Shown here: piece after piece, positions 11,401-21,603 of the stretch | Layout: each line of letters begins with the position of its first letter | Position numbering within the stretch: the first letter of the stretch is position 1 | Assembly: GCA_963693305.1 (NCBI GenBank) | Contig: OY855906.1 | Span: 11,402,102 to 11,466,101, forward strand | Direction of reading: 5' to 3' | DNA from: Meandrina meandrites | Lineage: Eukaryota; Cnidaria; Anthozoa; Scleractinia; Meandrinidae | DNA length: 64,000 nt | Translations under genes and position numbers: made by a program | Notes under the pieces: generated by a model | Database searches by the model: none | The model's input: only the letters and a program-made list of their open reading frames with translations | Told to the model about the DNA's origin: nothing

Positions 11401-14400
11401 GCCAAAGAGCCAGTGCTGAGCTCAGTGTTGAGAGTTCTAATTAACAACTAGGGATAGTTAACACTACTGCTGCCCCTGCTGTTATTCTTTTTTTCCCAGC
11501 GCATCCGTTACTACAGTCAATTCTTTCACTTGATCTTTTGATTGAAAATCAGTTTTCTTTTAGAACAGTCTTGAAAAGAGAAGTCTTGAGAAGAAAACAA
11601 TCCAATTTTTTTCATAGTTAGCCATTTACCATCATTATGGTAGCTTGAGCAATGTGAAAGAGGTTATAAGTCCACCGAGAACACAATTTTCTGGTCATAC
11701 CCTTACAACTCCATTACTGGTGTCCCAGATAAGGAGAGTGCCGTCATCTCCACTAGACACACCCAGCCCCCCTCCAGGTGATACATCTATGCATTGGATC
11801 TGAAAGAAAGATGGATTGCAATTGACAATTTAAATTATTAAGGCATTCTGTGGTGTTATTGTCATCATTGTGAAAGGCTGAGATATATAACATAATTTAC
11901 AATAATTTATTCTGAGCAAAGACAACAAATCAAGAATTCAAGCTTGTAATCTATCCTTGCCTGTGCACCTCATATTTTTCACTGGTAACTGTCTCACAAT
12001 GAACCAAATAGAAAACACATAATGCACAGCAGTACAGAGTCCATTTATTTTGATGATGATGATCACAATAATAATAACAACAACAATCATAATAACAATC
12101 ATAATTATAATAATCATAATCCTCATTTATATAAGCACCATTTCTACTAATGTACCAACAGATCAAGTTGTAAAAAGAAAAAACGAAAGAGAACGGCTAA
12201 ATCAGGCTTCAGTTCTAATTATATTAGTAGGTTAGTTGTTCCGCAGTATTGGTGGAATTACCGAAAAAAGTGCTTAACTCCACATGACAGGATTCAAGAT
12301 AATGTGTACTTAGGAACTAACAACAGTTCTTTACTGGCAGAGCAAACTTTTCTGCTAGGAATGTATTAATTTAATGTGTCTCATAAACATTTAGGTCCAA
12401 TTTCATAACAAAGTACAACTGGAATCCTGTTTTTTGATTTCTAAAACTCCTGATTTTTTCAACCAGTTTTAATCTCCCTTGGAGATTTGGGAAATCAGGA
12501 TTCCACTGAAGTACCATTGACTTACACTTTTCTTGTGAAGATTTGGAAAAGAAGCTCTTGGTGAAACAAACTTTGTAGAACATCCCTCTTCTGGAAATGA
12601 TAGTGTGAGACTAGTCTGAAAATGGAGGGAATGACAAAACATTCTTGTCATTGAATTTAACATGGAGGTCAATGCTGATGTAATCCTATAGAAAATAATA
12701 CTGCAAGTTGGTGTATGTGTAGAGCCAGATGTAACCTGTAATAAAATAAATTAGTATATACACACTCAGTGATCTTGGCTATTCCAGAAATGTGATTGGT
12801 TCGCTATCTCGGGCTAATGCCGCATTATTCACTCGCTACCGAGTGGATAATGCATTATCCCATAAAACATAAAACAAAATGGCCGGTGTAAACTCGCGTT
12901 TCGCTAGCGTTTTAGAATCAAAAATAGTGCAAATAAGAGATGACAGCGAGCCAGAAAACACCAAGAAGGCATCAAACTCTAGCCTAAAAGTTTTTAAAGA
13001 TAAGTGAAGAAGTCATGTTTTGCAAACAAGTGTTTTTCAGTTTGTTTATCAAGATAATTACTGTGATCAATTCAACCTATCGCTAAATAGGCAGCAATAA
13101 ATCTTCACGACTACAATATTTGTCTCATTACGAGTATTTTTTGTAGACTGGTTTGCCTGACAGAACGAATTTCTCACCGAAATCGAGGAAATAGACAAGG
13201 AGGAATTGAAGTTTTGTATCTCCGCAAGAAAACAAGACAGGTCATATTACAACAAGGCAACACTCACCTCAATTCGAGCCGCCATTGACAGGCACCTTCT
13301 CAACGAGCCAAACAACAAGCCTTTCTCGATAACTTCGAAAACTTTGTTTGATCAGTTATCGATTTCCAAGCAGACTTTCAATTAAAGTTGCCGATTTGAA
13401 CTATATAAAAGGACCATTTTGACGAGGATTTTATCGAAGATTGTGTATTTGCCATGTTAAAAGAATCTGTAAATAGTTTTGTACGTGTTTCACGCATGAA
13501 GTGAGACGTCAAATTAGACGTCAATAAAATTGCCTTTCATAGGTTTCCTTTTGAAAATGTCTAGATTGTCTGCTTTGAGATCACTTCGTGTGTATATACT
13601 AAAACAATTATTCTTTTCAATCTCACATTGTTAATTAGTATATACTACACAAGTGAATAGTGCTTTCCGTGCACGCTGATTGGTTAACTCGGAGGTGATT
13701 AGCAAAGTACTATTCACCTCCGAGCAGCCGGAGGGAAACATGATGGCTTCGCAGGTCGCTTATGGGTACCGAAAGTAATGTTTTGGTGTGCTAGTTATTC
13801 AACTTGTGTGGTATATACTCAGTGTCGGTGAAAGTTGTGGATATTTACCTCCACTTCGGTGAATAATTGTTAGTTATTAGGCATAGGGAGGGAGGGCATG
13901 ATTGCAGGTTAGGCCAGATGGGTTGATGTGAACCACTCCAGAAAATGCTATCCAGCTCTTCACATGCCTTCTCAATAACTCATTACGTGTATATGTTCAT
14001 AGATATGTTGTAGTTCAATTTTACCCTTTTCCTTTGTTTTACATTCGTCATTCCACAGTATTATGGACAAAAAAAATTAAAATTCAAAGTTGTTTAACTT
14101 ACTCAAATTCCAGACAAATTGATAGCATATAAACTATAATTCATGAAAATGATAAACAATTTTTGTCGCCAATTGTTGTTTGTGCATAAATGATCATTAA
14201 TTACCATTGATAGTGAAAATTGCTGTTGCGGAGGGGAAAGTTACAAGTTTTGCTGGTAAAAAGTAGAAAACAGGAATTTTGCCGAGATGGTGTGGGACAC
14301 AAGCAACTAAAGACAAAGTAATTTTAACATTGCCCAAAATTGATATTTCTGTCAGTGTGACAGTAGCAGACGACAATCTGTATGCTGTTTTCCCCTCCGC

Positions 14401-17400
14401 AACATTTTGAGGCCTAAAAGTTTTGCTTGTTGGCTCATAATTAATACAATCAACTTCATGTTTTCACATCTTCTAATTTTGGGCTAAAGTTAAGCTTTAT
14501 TATGTTCAAAGAGAGTTAATGTTTTAAGCTGTAGCTAAGAGAGAATAATTAGATTCTGTTGCGGAGGGGAAATTCTGTTGCGGAGGGGAACTCTGTTGTA
14601 GTAACAAAGTCTCTTTTGAGAAAGATTTAACTTCAATGGTGTTTTCATGATCAATGGCAAGAGAAAACATTTGCTCTCCAAAGTTTACAACCTTACAGCA
14701 TCTTACATATACATATGCACTGACAAGCATCACATCATCTGTCTGTTGCGGAAGGGAAATTTAGAGACACTTATATTGTTATGGCTTAATAGGATTTTGT
14801 CTGTTACTTTTTATCTCTTGGGGCCATAAGTTTCCAAGAAAGCTTTCTTTAATTTGTGCTGTGCTGCATTTCTCCAAAATACATTATCTAGATCACAGAG
14901 CCTCAAAAGAAGGCTATTACAGAGAATATGGTGTGTTTTGTTTTCAAAATTCATTCTCAAAATTCACTGAATTCTAAAATTCTTTTCACCAAATAGATTT
15001 CTGGTTTTCCTCATTGTATGTTTATTAGAAAGATCACAAAAGATAACTCAAATGTTCAGTGTTTTTCCAATGAGGCTGGCTTTAAGAACATTGTTTGCTG
15101 TTGCGGAGGGGAAAAGCACATGTTAACCCGTAACTGTGAAACGTTGCCAAAAAAATGTTGAAAGGCTAAAATATTTAAATGCCATTGTGAAATTGTTGCA
15201 TAATGATTGAAATGTGAGTGTTATCACCAGCTTTTAACTACTTGTTTAATGCGAATAATGAGAAGGACAAATTTTCCCCTCCACAACTTCCCCTCTGCAA
15301 CAGCAAACAATGTTTTTAAATCCTGCCTCATTGGAAAAACACGGAACATTTGAGTTTCCATTTGTGATCTTTCTAATAAACATACAATGAGGAAAGGCAA
15401 GAATCTATTAGGCTCAGAAAAGAACTTCAGAATTCAGAGAATTTTGGGAGTGAAACTTGAAAAAAAAATACCGTATTCTCTGTTCCCCTCTGCAACAGCC
15501 CTCTTTTGAGGCTCTGTGATCTAAATAATGTATTTTGGACAAAAGCGGGTCAGTAGCAGAGAGAGCTTTCTTGAAGACTTAAGGCCTCAATAGATAATCA
15601 GAAGTAACAGACAAATACCTATTAAACTATAACACAATAAGTTCTCTAAATTTCCCCTCCACAACAGATGGAATACTGTGGAATGACCATTTTATGTATA
15701 TGGCCGTGCCTCACAAGGACTGGGAAATACCAAATTTGTGAATTTGATTGGCTAAAATCAATATTGACCATGGTCTAGATTTTCCCATCTAGACCGGCAT
15801 CTAGACTGGTTGCACTTACAGTGATAAATTTACAAATAAAAATGCAAAAAGGTTGACTTACATGTAATTCTGCTAAAAAAAAAATTATAAATGGAGGAAC
15901 CAAAAAGCTTGACAAAAAGGGTAAAAAGAATGAGCAAACTCTGGCAAATTTTTGTTTATTTCATGGGCTTAAAATCAAAGCACCAGCTACAGAGACAAAT
16001 TTGTGAAGTAATTGCAAGGTCAGAAGTTAAAAGCACAAAACACGATTAAAAGCGACTAATATTCTGTCAGCCAATAAAAGATTTGGCTCTCAATCATTTT
16101 CCATGGACCTGAAGTAAATATATTCCCATCCAGCCCTCTCATTCATGCAGTCAGTACTCTCAATAGTTTGTTTGCTAACCTTGTCAACATTTGTTACTGA
16201 GAATCCATCACATGCTCCAATAGTTACGGAGTTGTGATCATCATCATCATCTTCAATGTCAAAACCCTTGACAAGCTCTCCATAGATTGTGGGATGATCT
16301 AAATAATATGTCAGTTAATCAGGTTACTGCCAAGCTCAAAATACTAAATGTCCTCAGTTGATAAATATTTTTATTATTCCAATTTTTTACCACTTTACCA
16401 TATTAGGGCAAAAGAGCATGCAAAGTATGACACGTTATTACACTGAAGAACAGGGCAAAAATACGGACTGAAAGAACAGGGAGCAAAATGGCCGAACCAA
16501 ACTTTATTTTATAAGTGGAATAATAAATCCCTTATTCGACTGTTTACCATATAATATGAGCGGACATTTTGCTCATTGCTCATACTTTTCCTCACCCCTT
16601 TGGGGCTCGGAAAGTACTATGTTGTTCTCGCAAAAAAACTGTGCGTATTATATGTTAAACCATTGAATAAGGTGTAAATATCCTAGTTTTTAACCAATCT
16701 TATTTTTTTTATGTTTACTATATATGATGTGAAATTAGACTCTCTCTATTAAGAACCTTCATAAGGTCTTAAAAAGGAATAAGTCCACTGGAGGCTAAAA
16801 TAGAGCTTTTATGGTAAATGTTATATCTAAAAGAAAACAATTTTTATTTATTACATACTGATTCTTGAGCAAGAGATCCAAGCCTTTCCACCGGGGTCTC
16901 TACATAACAAAATGAATATATTAGCTAGATAATGGGGAGAGGGTACAGTAACCTGGAAGTAAAGAGGACTAGAGACAGGAGGAGAGAAAGAGGGAGAAAA
17001 CCAGGATCCCAAGTTGGTGGGTGCAGGAGCTGAGGGATAAAATTGCAACATTGTGTAACATTCTACAGTAGAAATACACAGTTCTAGAAAATATCCATGC
17101 CCACCCCATGGAAGGTTATTGGGAATTCTGAGGGGGGTAGGGGGTATCTCAAAAGACAAAGTCTTAAAAGGACAGTATGATGCTAAACTGGAATTTCTGG
17201 AGGTGTGTGTGTGTGGGAGGGGGGTTGGGGGGCAAACCAAAAGCCTTCAAGAGCGAGGTATACCGTAGATATTTTATAGAACAACACATTAGCACAAAGA
17301 GGAAGGAACCACGAAGGCAAGGACCCAGAGTAAAAGATATCGGAAGCGAGAAGTTCAGACCCACTTGTGTGGGTGGGGACAGGAGGGCGGGAGCCCGGGA

Positions 17401-18337
17401 GAAAAGGGGCAGGAGAAGAGAGGGCGGGAAGAGGGAGTCCTGAGACAGCAGGAACCGGGAGAAATTCTTAATTGAGAAAATTTTGCAACATTTTGTTATA
17501 TTCCGCAATAGAAATGGGGCAAAGAGGAGGGAACCACTACGGAAATGGGTGGGAAGCGAGTCAAAGGTACGGGAAGCGGGAGTTGAAAATATGGGAAGTG
17601 GGAGGTTCAGACCCCCCTGTCCCTCCCCACACTTGTCTCCCCATATAGAGGGTGGTGTTGGGATTTTCGGTTTTGGCCATTTCTTAGATCGGTTTTTCGG
17701 TTTTCGCACCAAAAAACTGCGGTTTTTCGGTTTTGGCGTCTTTTGCGGTTTGCGGGTTTTCCTTTTATTAGCATTTGGTTTTCAGTTTTCAGCAAATATA
17801 CTAGCGGTTTTCCAGATTTGGCAATCCTTATGGTTTTCGGTTTTCCCATTTGGTTTCTGGTTTCTCTGTTCCAGTGACCTCAATTATATGCCCCAACCAC
17901 ATCCCAAGATCAGACACTGTTGACCTCTTGATGGTTTTACGTGCAAAACGCAAGGTTAGAATAGCATTATTTAGCCCATTACTGATCAGAAAAGAAAACA
18001 AATGTCTTAAACCCTTTTCTCCAATCTCCAGAAATCGTCACATGTAATAGGTTAAAGTTTGGGATTTTGTGTGCGGTTTTCGCTTTTGATCGAAATTTAT
18101 TGCGGTTTTACGGTTTTGGATGATTTTTTGTGCGGTTTCTACTAGGTCCCAACGCAGCTCAACTCGGTTGCAGCCCCGGTGTTGCAGCTGTAAAGCTTTC
18201 TAAATTTATAGCAAAACTCAGACCACAAACTTTAAGACGCTACCTTGCTAAAATATATCAACATACCTTAAGGCATCTTTCCAATCCCATTGTATGTTTA
18301 ACCTAGGGATTTCAACGACGTTAATTTCTCCCGCCAT
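5487..18337 (-). CDS. PAAF1: PAAF1 homologue: proteasomal ATPase-associated factor 1 (WD40)
   Basis: Twelve coding exons, all on the minus strand: 18337-18267, 16899-16859, 16298-16180, 12615-12526, 11799-11707, 11353-11203, 10755-10711, 9767-9618, 8006-7915, 7619-7513, 7215-7133 and 5683-5487. They total 1239 bp (412 residues plus TAG). Every junction is GT-AG and every phase agrees. In mammals and yeast (Rpn14) the protein binds proteasomal Rpt ATPases and restrains 26S assembly in cytosol and nucleus. Residues about 1-107 are the family's N-terminal region; the rest is a WD40 propeller, with KIWS and RLWDCG blades at about 170-220. Family blocks include REVGTEGKLLLLARED (about 256-271), NCCAFL and DVRSPR (about 290-320) and GDGSCF (about 347-353). 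Length matches the human protein (about 392). The start ATG at 18337 gives MAGEINVVEIP, collinear with the vertebrate N-terminus. Exon 9 uses an AAG acceptor. Introns are full of MITEs, but no exon is disrupted. Confidence 0.94.
7001..7071. repeat. Short hairpin MITE in PAAF1 intron 11
   Basis: A near-perfect palindrome: TTTGGGCTCGTCA and its complement TGACGAGCCCAAA around a 6-7 base loop, with outer arms GTCTCCTTCG and CGAAGAAGAC. A related hairpin with the same outer arm sits at 46100-46167. It lies 62 bases downstream (minus strand) of exon 11. Confidence 0.6.
8327..9443. mobile_element. TIR element with internal tandem repeats, in PAAF1 intron 8
   Basis: Inverted ends TGTCCAATACACCCGCA (8327 on) and TGCGGGTGTATTGGACA (to 9443), continuing inward with an ACGATCCGTTAA box and further GATCCGT-containing repeats on both sides. 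The centre holds tandem repeats (8640-9125). No transposase is recognisable, so it is non-autonomous. Confidence 0.65.
8640..9125. repeat. Tandem repeat of 126/132-bp units
   Basis: Three to four copies of a unit containing CTACTAGCGCACTCTTG and GAACCGCGCGCGTTTTATAG. Successive GAACCGCGC boxes start at 8741, 8867 and 8999. Both spacings are multiples of three, so the repeat stays open in one frame on each strand. I see no evidence that it is translated. Confidence 0.75.
10455..10666. mobile_element. Short MITE with poly-G tract, in PAAF1 intron 7
   Basis: Inverted ends GTGTGGTTCCAGAAAATAT (left) and ATATTTTCTGGAACCACAC (right), with AATCCC-type inner repeats and a G tract at 10615-10635. The right end is 44 bases from PAAF1 exon 7. 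A one-sided relative begins near 17086. Confidence 0.65.
10862..11105 (-). repeat. tRNA-derived SINE, full head
   Basis: On the minus strand the unit starts with a tRNA-like A box (TGGCCCAGTGG) and B box (GGTTCCAGCCC). A body with GGCAAGACACTTTACTCTCA and CTCCACCCAGG follows. The body recurs at 31505-31770 and 39510-39680. It lies between PAAF1 exons 6 and 7. Confidence 0.65.
12752..13601. mobile_element. TIR unit carrying DUF3504 fragments, in PAAF1 intron 3
   Basis: Bounded by TAGTATATACACAC near 12752 and GTGTGTATATACTA ending near 13601, each with an AGTGATC box just inside. Between them lie two coding blocks of a DUF3504 protein (12879-13385). It sits antisense to PAAF1, between exon 3 and exon 4. 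Confidence 0.6.
12879..13385 (+). pseudogene. DUF3504 (Crypton/KIAA1958-like) protein remnant
   Basis: The first block (12879-13007, 42 codons from an ATG) contains ENTKKASNSSLKVFKDK, the start of the DUF3504 family found in Crypton-derived proteins such as KIAA1958, QRICH1 and ZMYM2-4. The second block (about 13170-13385) reads FLTEIEEIDKEELKF, then ARKQDRSYYNKATLTSIRAA and IDRHL, the family's next conserved segment, and ends in a stop. The recombinase catalytic domain is missing. The two blocks may have been exons (GT near 13004, AG near 13169). I treat it as a transposon fragment. Confidence 0.55.
13630..13820. mobile_element. Small MITE related to the preceding unit
   Basis: Inverted ends TATATACTACACAAGT and ACTTGTGTGGTATATA. 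These share the TATATAC terminus of the 12752-13601 unit. An inner pair (TCGGAGGTGA / TCACCTCCGA) forms a second hairpin. No coding capacity. Confidence 0.55.
14047..15687. mobile_element. Foldback element with repeated TGTTGCGGAGGGGAAA boxes
   Basis: A 1641-bp unit ending in GTCATTCCACAGTATT (14047-14062) and its inverse (15672-15687). The right 400 bp is an inverted, diverged copy of about 14740-15120. The box TGTTGCGGAGGGGAAA or a close variant occurs on the plus strand near 14224, 14558, 14576, 14744 and 15099, and inverted near 14391, 15275, 15290, 15485 and 15650. No transposase frame. It lies in PAAF1 intron 3. Confidence 0.65.
17086..17240. repeat. One-sided relative of the 10455 MITE
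   Basis: Shares CTAGAAAATATCCAT and the GCTAAACTGGAATTTC block with the 10455-10666 element but lacks the mirrored right end. It merges into a GT/G-rich low-complexity run. Confidence 0.4.
17650..18146. repeat. CGGTTTTCGG-rich low-complexity block
   Basis: More than a dozen copies of CGGTTTT or CGGTTTTCGG occur in two clusters (17664-17850 and 18070-18140). Outer ends are GTTGGGATTTTCGG and GTCCCAAC. It is probably a degenerate MITE with subterminal repeats. It lies in PAAF1 intron 1. Confidence 0.5.
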
Positions 18338-18659
18338 CGGGCCGGGGCCAAAGCTTGCAAAAGTTTCAGACAATATTCAAATGGCTCTATTTACATTTAG
18401 CCACAGGTTTAAATAAAAGGCCTTCTTGATATATTCAGCATTTAGTTTAAAGCGCTACTTAGAAGTTAAATTTGGTGTGAATATACTATAGCATCTATTT
18501 CAGAAGAGATCTCTTCAAGTCAAAAGTCGTCCGCCATGTTGGCTGCCATCTTTTATTGTGGCCGTTAAGGGACTGGGAACCAATCGGCACTTGCTATGTG
18601 TGATGTAGACTGCATGCAGTCTGTTTTTCTCTCGAACTCAGAAAGGGAATGCCGTAAAC

Positions 18660-19175
18660 TAGGGTTTAAGACGCGAGACGGGGAGATTGTTGCGAGACAA
18701 CAGCGCGCAAGGAAAAATAGACTGCGGACTCTTATGCATTTTTTGAAGATATCCGTCAGCCCAGCAACGGAGAAGCTGATTGGCCAATGTGCGCAATCTT
18801 AAGTTGCGCGCGCGCAATGGCGTTACGGATCTTATGTGTTTGCGTCAACACGTCAACGCAGTGTTTTGTTTCACGAAGTTTCTTTAAATGAGCTTGAAAA
18901 TTCATCCATTACAACCAAGCGCCTCTTAACGTCTTGTTATTAGTCTTGTAATGGAGTGGAATTTTCTTAATGTCTTGAAAGCAAAGTTTATAACGAGCTA
19001 AGGCAGCGCGCGTGCAAATAAAAAAGCAGTTAATCGCGAGATCCTTGACGCCATTCCGCGCGCACAATTTAAATTGGCCAATCAGCTTTTCCGTTGCTGG
19101 GCTGACGGGCATATCCTCAAAAATTACAAAAGAGTCCGTAGTCGGTTTTTTCTCGTCTCGTCCCAAGCCCTTCCC
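18660..19175. repeat. Inverted-repeat element upstream of PAAF1
   Basis: The left arm (about 18660-18815), containing CGTCAGCCCAGCAACGGA and GATTGGCCAAT, is repeated inverted at about 19048-19175. The spacer is about 230 bp. It lies a few hundred bases 5' of the PAAF1 start, between PAAF1 and TIAM. Confidence 0.65.
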
Positions 19176-20066
19176 GTCCATACCGCCTGGTGGTTCGCCC
19201 AGTTCCCGATATAAAAGCGCTCTCCGACCCTTAGAGAAAAGACCGACTACAAGTAGTCTATGTATGATGTTTATATTGCAAGATTTTCGCGGGAAGAAAG
19301 AGAAGAGGTTGCGAAACTTGATGGGCCAAAAGGGGTAAAATGGGAATTGAGATTTGGGAAAATTTTCACTGGGAAAATGGGATTTGGGTCACTGGGAATT
19401 GGAGGCAGACAAAAAAAACCCAATAGAACTGGGACTGGGATTTTGAAAATTTGGGAAAACAATAGGCTGGGAGAATGGGATTTACCCCCCCCCCCCCCCC
19501 CCCACACACACCATTTACCACCCTCCCTTTCAGGACCATCTTACTTGCGCGCGCTCCCAGGACAGATAGTCTATCGAAAATTACACAGCCCTTGCGTAGC
19601 CAATCAGATGGCGAATTTGCCTAATAGTCGATCAGAAAAACACACGAGTCATCACAAGCAGTTTTGTCTTGGTCCTAAATCTGAAAATGCCTATTTCTAA
19701 AACTAAGCTATTTAGCGGCATGAACTTTTCAATAATCGATAGTCAGAAACATTAAAATGTTTCTAATCGAATGACGGAAAATCAGCAGCTATCGCCGAGT
19801 GACACACTGTGCTTAGGCACAAGATTACAGCTTCGACAAAATTTTACCGAATGGAGCCCTGACAGACCGTTATAGCCAAGGTACCAGAGCTTTGTAGCGT
19901 GCCAAAATACGTTTGAGAAAATCTCTCCCAGAACCAACAGTCAAGCGAAGTACAATGCAAACGCAACAAAAAGAAAGAAAATGCACACGCTGAATCGTTG
20001 TTGAACATTATGGTTATGTGAACACACCGTGTCTGAAGACAAAGAAGGAACAGAATGGCATGGGAT

Positions 20067-20534
20067 CCCGGGGGGGGGGGGGGTACTCCCTATAATGGCC
20101 TATACGGGGAGGCTCCGCCCGAAAGGGGTACCTTTTTCAGTCTTCAGGTATATAAAAGGGTCGGGATTTCACAAGTTTAGGTATATGAAAGGGTAGGAAA
20201 ATCTTCGTTCGGGTTTTAAAAAGGGCCTTGAATTAAAACAGATCAAGCAGACGCAACTTATGACTGTTTCATTTTAATTTATTACGCGCAACGTGAAAAA
20301 AATGACAAGAAGACTTCCTGTTTTAACGATTTATTCATAAGGCGGGCCAGTGAGAGTGGTTACAAATTAAACTACAGTAGTTAGGTATATGAAAGGGGTG
20401 CCTTTTTCCAATAAAAGGTATACGAAAGGAGTGCCTTTTTTGAAAAAAATGGTATATAAAAGGGTAAGGGGTTGGACCTCGGGGCGGAGCCTCCCCGTAT
20501 AAAACTTTTTTAAGTACCCCCCCCCCCCCCCGGG
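20067..20534. mobile_element. hAT-type MITE with CCCGGGGG ends and 8-bp target duplication
   Basis: Starts with CCC plus a G tract and ends with a C tract plus GGG. It is flanked by an exact 8-bp duplication CATGGGAT (20059-20066 and 20535-20542). Inside are GGGGAGGCTCCGCCC and its inverse GGGCGGAGCCTCCCC, plus repeated GGTATATAAAAGGG motifs. No coding capacity. A decayed relative is in TIAM intron 15. Confidence 0.8.
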
Positions 20535-21603
20535 CATGGGATTAAGGTTATTATGATCTTACGCAAGAGCCGCCTTCTACCATGAAGTTAAGAGTGGTTG
20601 CTTTTAAAGGTTTTGCAAAAGTTTTGGTCTTACAACAAATTGCAAACTTCCTGACACGCTGCAATTTGAACAAATTCAGCTCTTCGATAATTCATCAGAA
20701 TAATCGGCTCATGTTAATCCGTAGTATTTATTCAGTTCTTATGTATAGATAAACTTTACCCAAATAGGTTCGTCTGGACCAGTCAGTTTAGAGGAGCTCA
20801 GTTCGTCACATGTTGGTCATGTATTCAAAAACTACGAATTCTATAAAAATATTTGTTATAAATTAATTAGCCACACAAGAGTAGTTCAGTTAACATTATA
20901 ATATATTAGGCCAAAAGTTCATTTCCAAGCTGTAGTCAATTTTTCAGAGTTATTGTGAACAAATAACCTCTAATGAACTCGTGTGGATTTAATCACGTTT
21001 TCCCTCGAGGATTCATTGGAATGTCATGCAAATCAGGCGGCGACCAATCACAGGCTGAAATCCTTTGTAACTACGAACACTTTGTGGAGTAACGAGGTGG
21101 CCTCATAAACCCATACGTGAGAGCGGGTTTTAGGCAAAAGGAACTCATAAATACTTCTTAACAGAGCGGAAAGGGATCGCTAACCTCAGGTAAATTGTTC
21201 ACTTAAAGTTCGTTAGTTTGATAGCCCTGATTTGTCAAAGTTTTTGGTTGCTATTGCGTGATACACTATTCTCCAGACAAAATGTACAATAACTCTGGAA
21301 CTTGACGTTTGAGTGTTTGATACCGATCTTATCGAATGGCTCAAAGAAAACTAAATTGAACAATTTCCAAAATTAAAGTCATGTACACACAGATTTAGCT
21401 TTAGTGGAGAATTAGAAAGCCATTAGAAAAGGTTTAACGGATCTTATTGGCTGTTCGATCTCGGACACAGCAAGCTAGCTAACTTGTGGAACATATGATG
21501 TGATCACCATCAAGCGGAACCTTAATTATTGAGCACAAAGAAACGGTTTGAAAGAAACATTCCTCTCGCATAGTTAAGAGCGTGTTTCTGTCTTCTTTTA
21601 CAG

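Noticed and set aside
12050..12235. Met/Ile/Thr repeat ORFs
   Set aside because: Translations of an (ATGATG)/(AATAAT) microsatellite.
19271..19507. Proline- or glycine-rich ORFs around G/C homopolymers (also near 10525, 17164, 33150 and 44004)
   Set aside because: Produced by homopolymer and low-complexity runs; no conserved domain.
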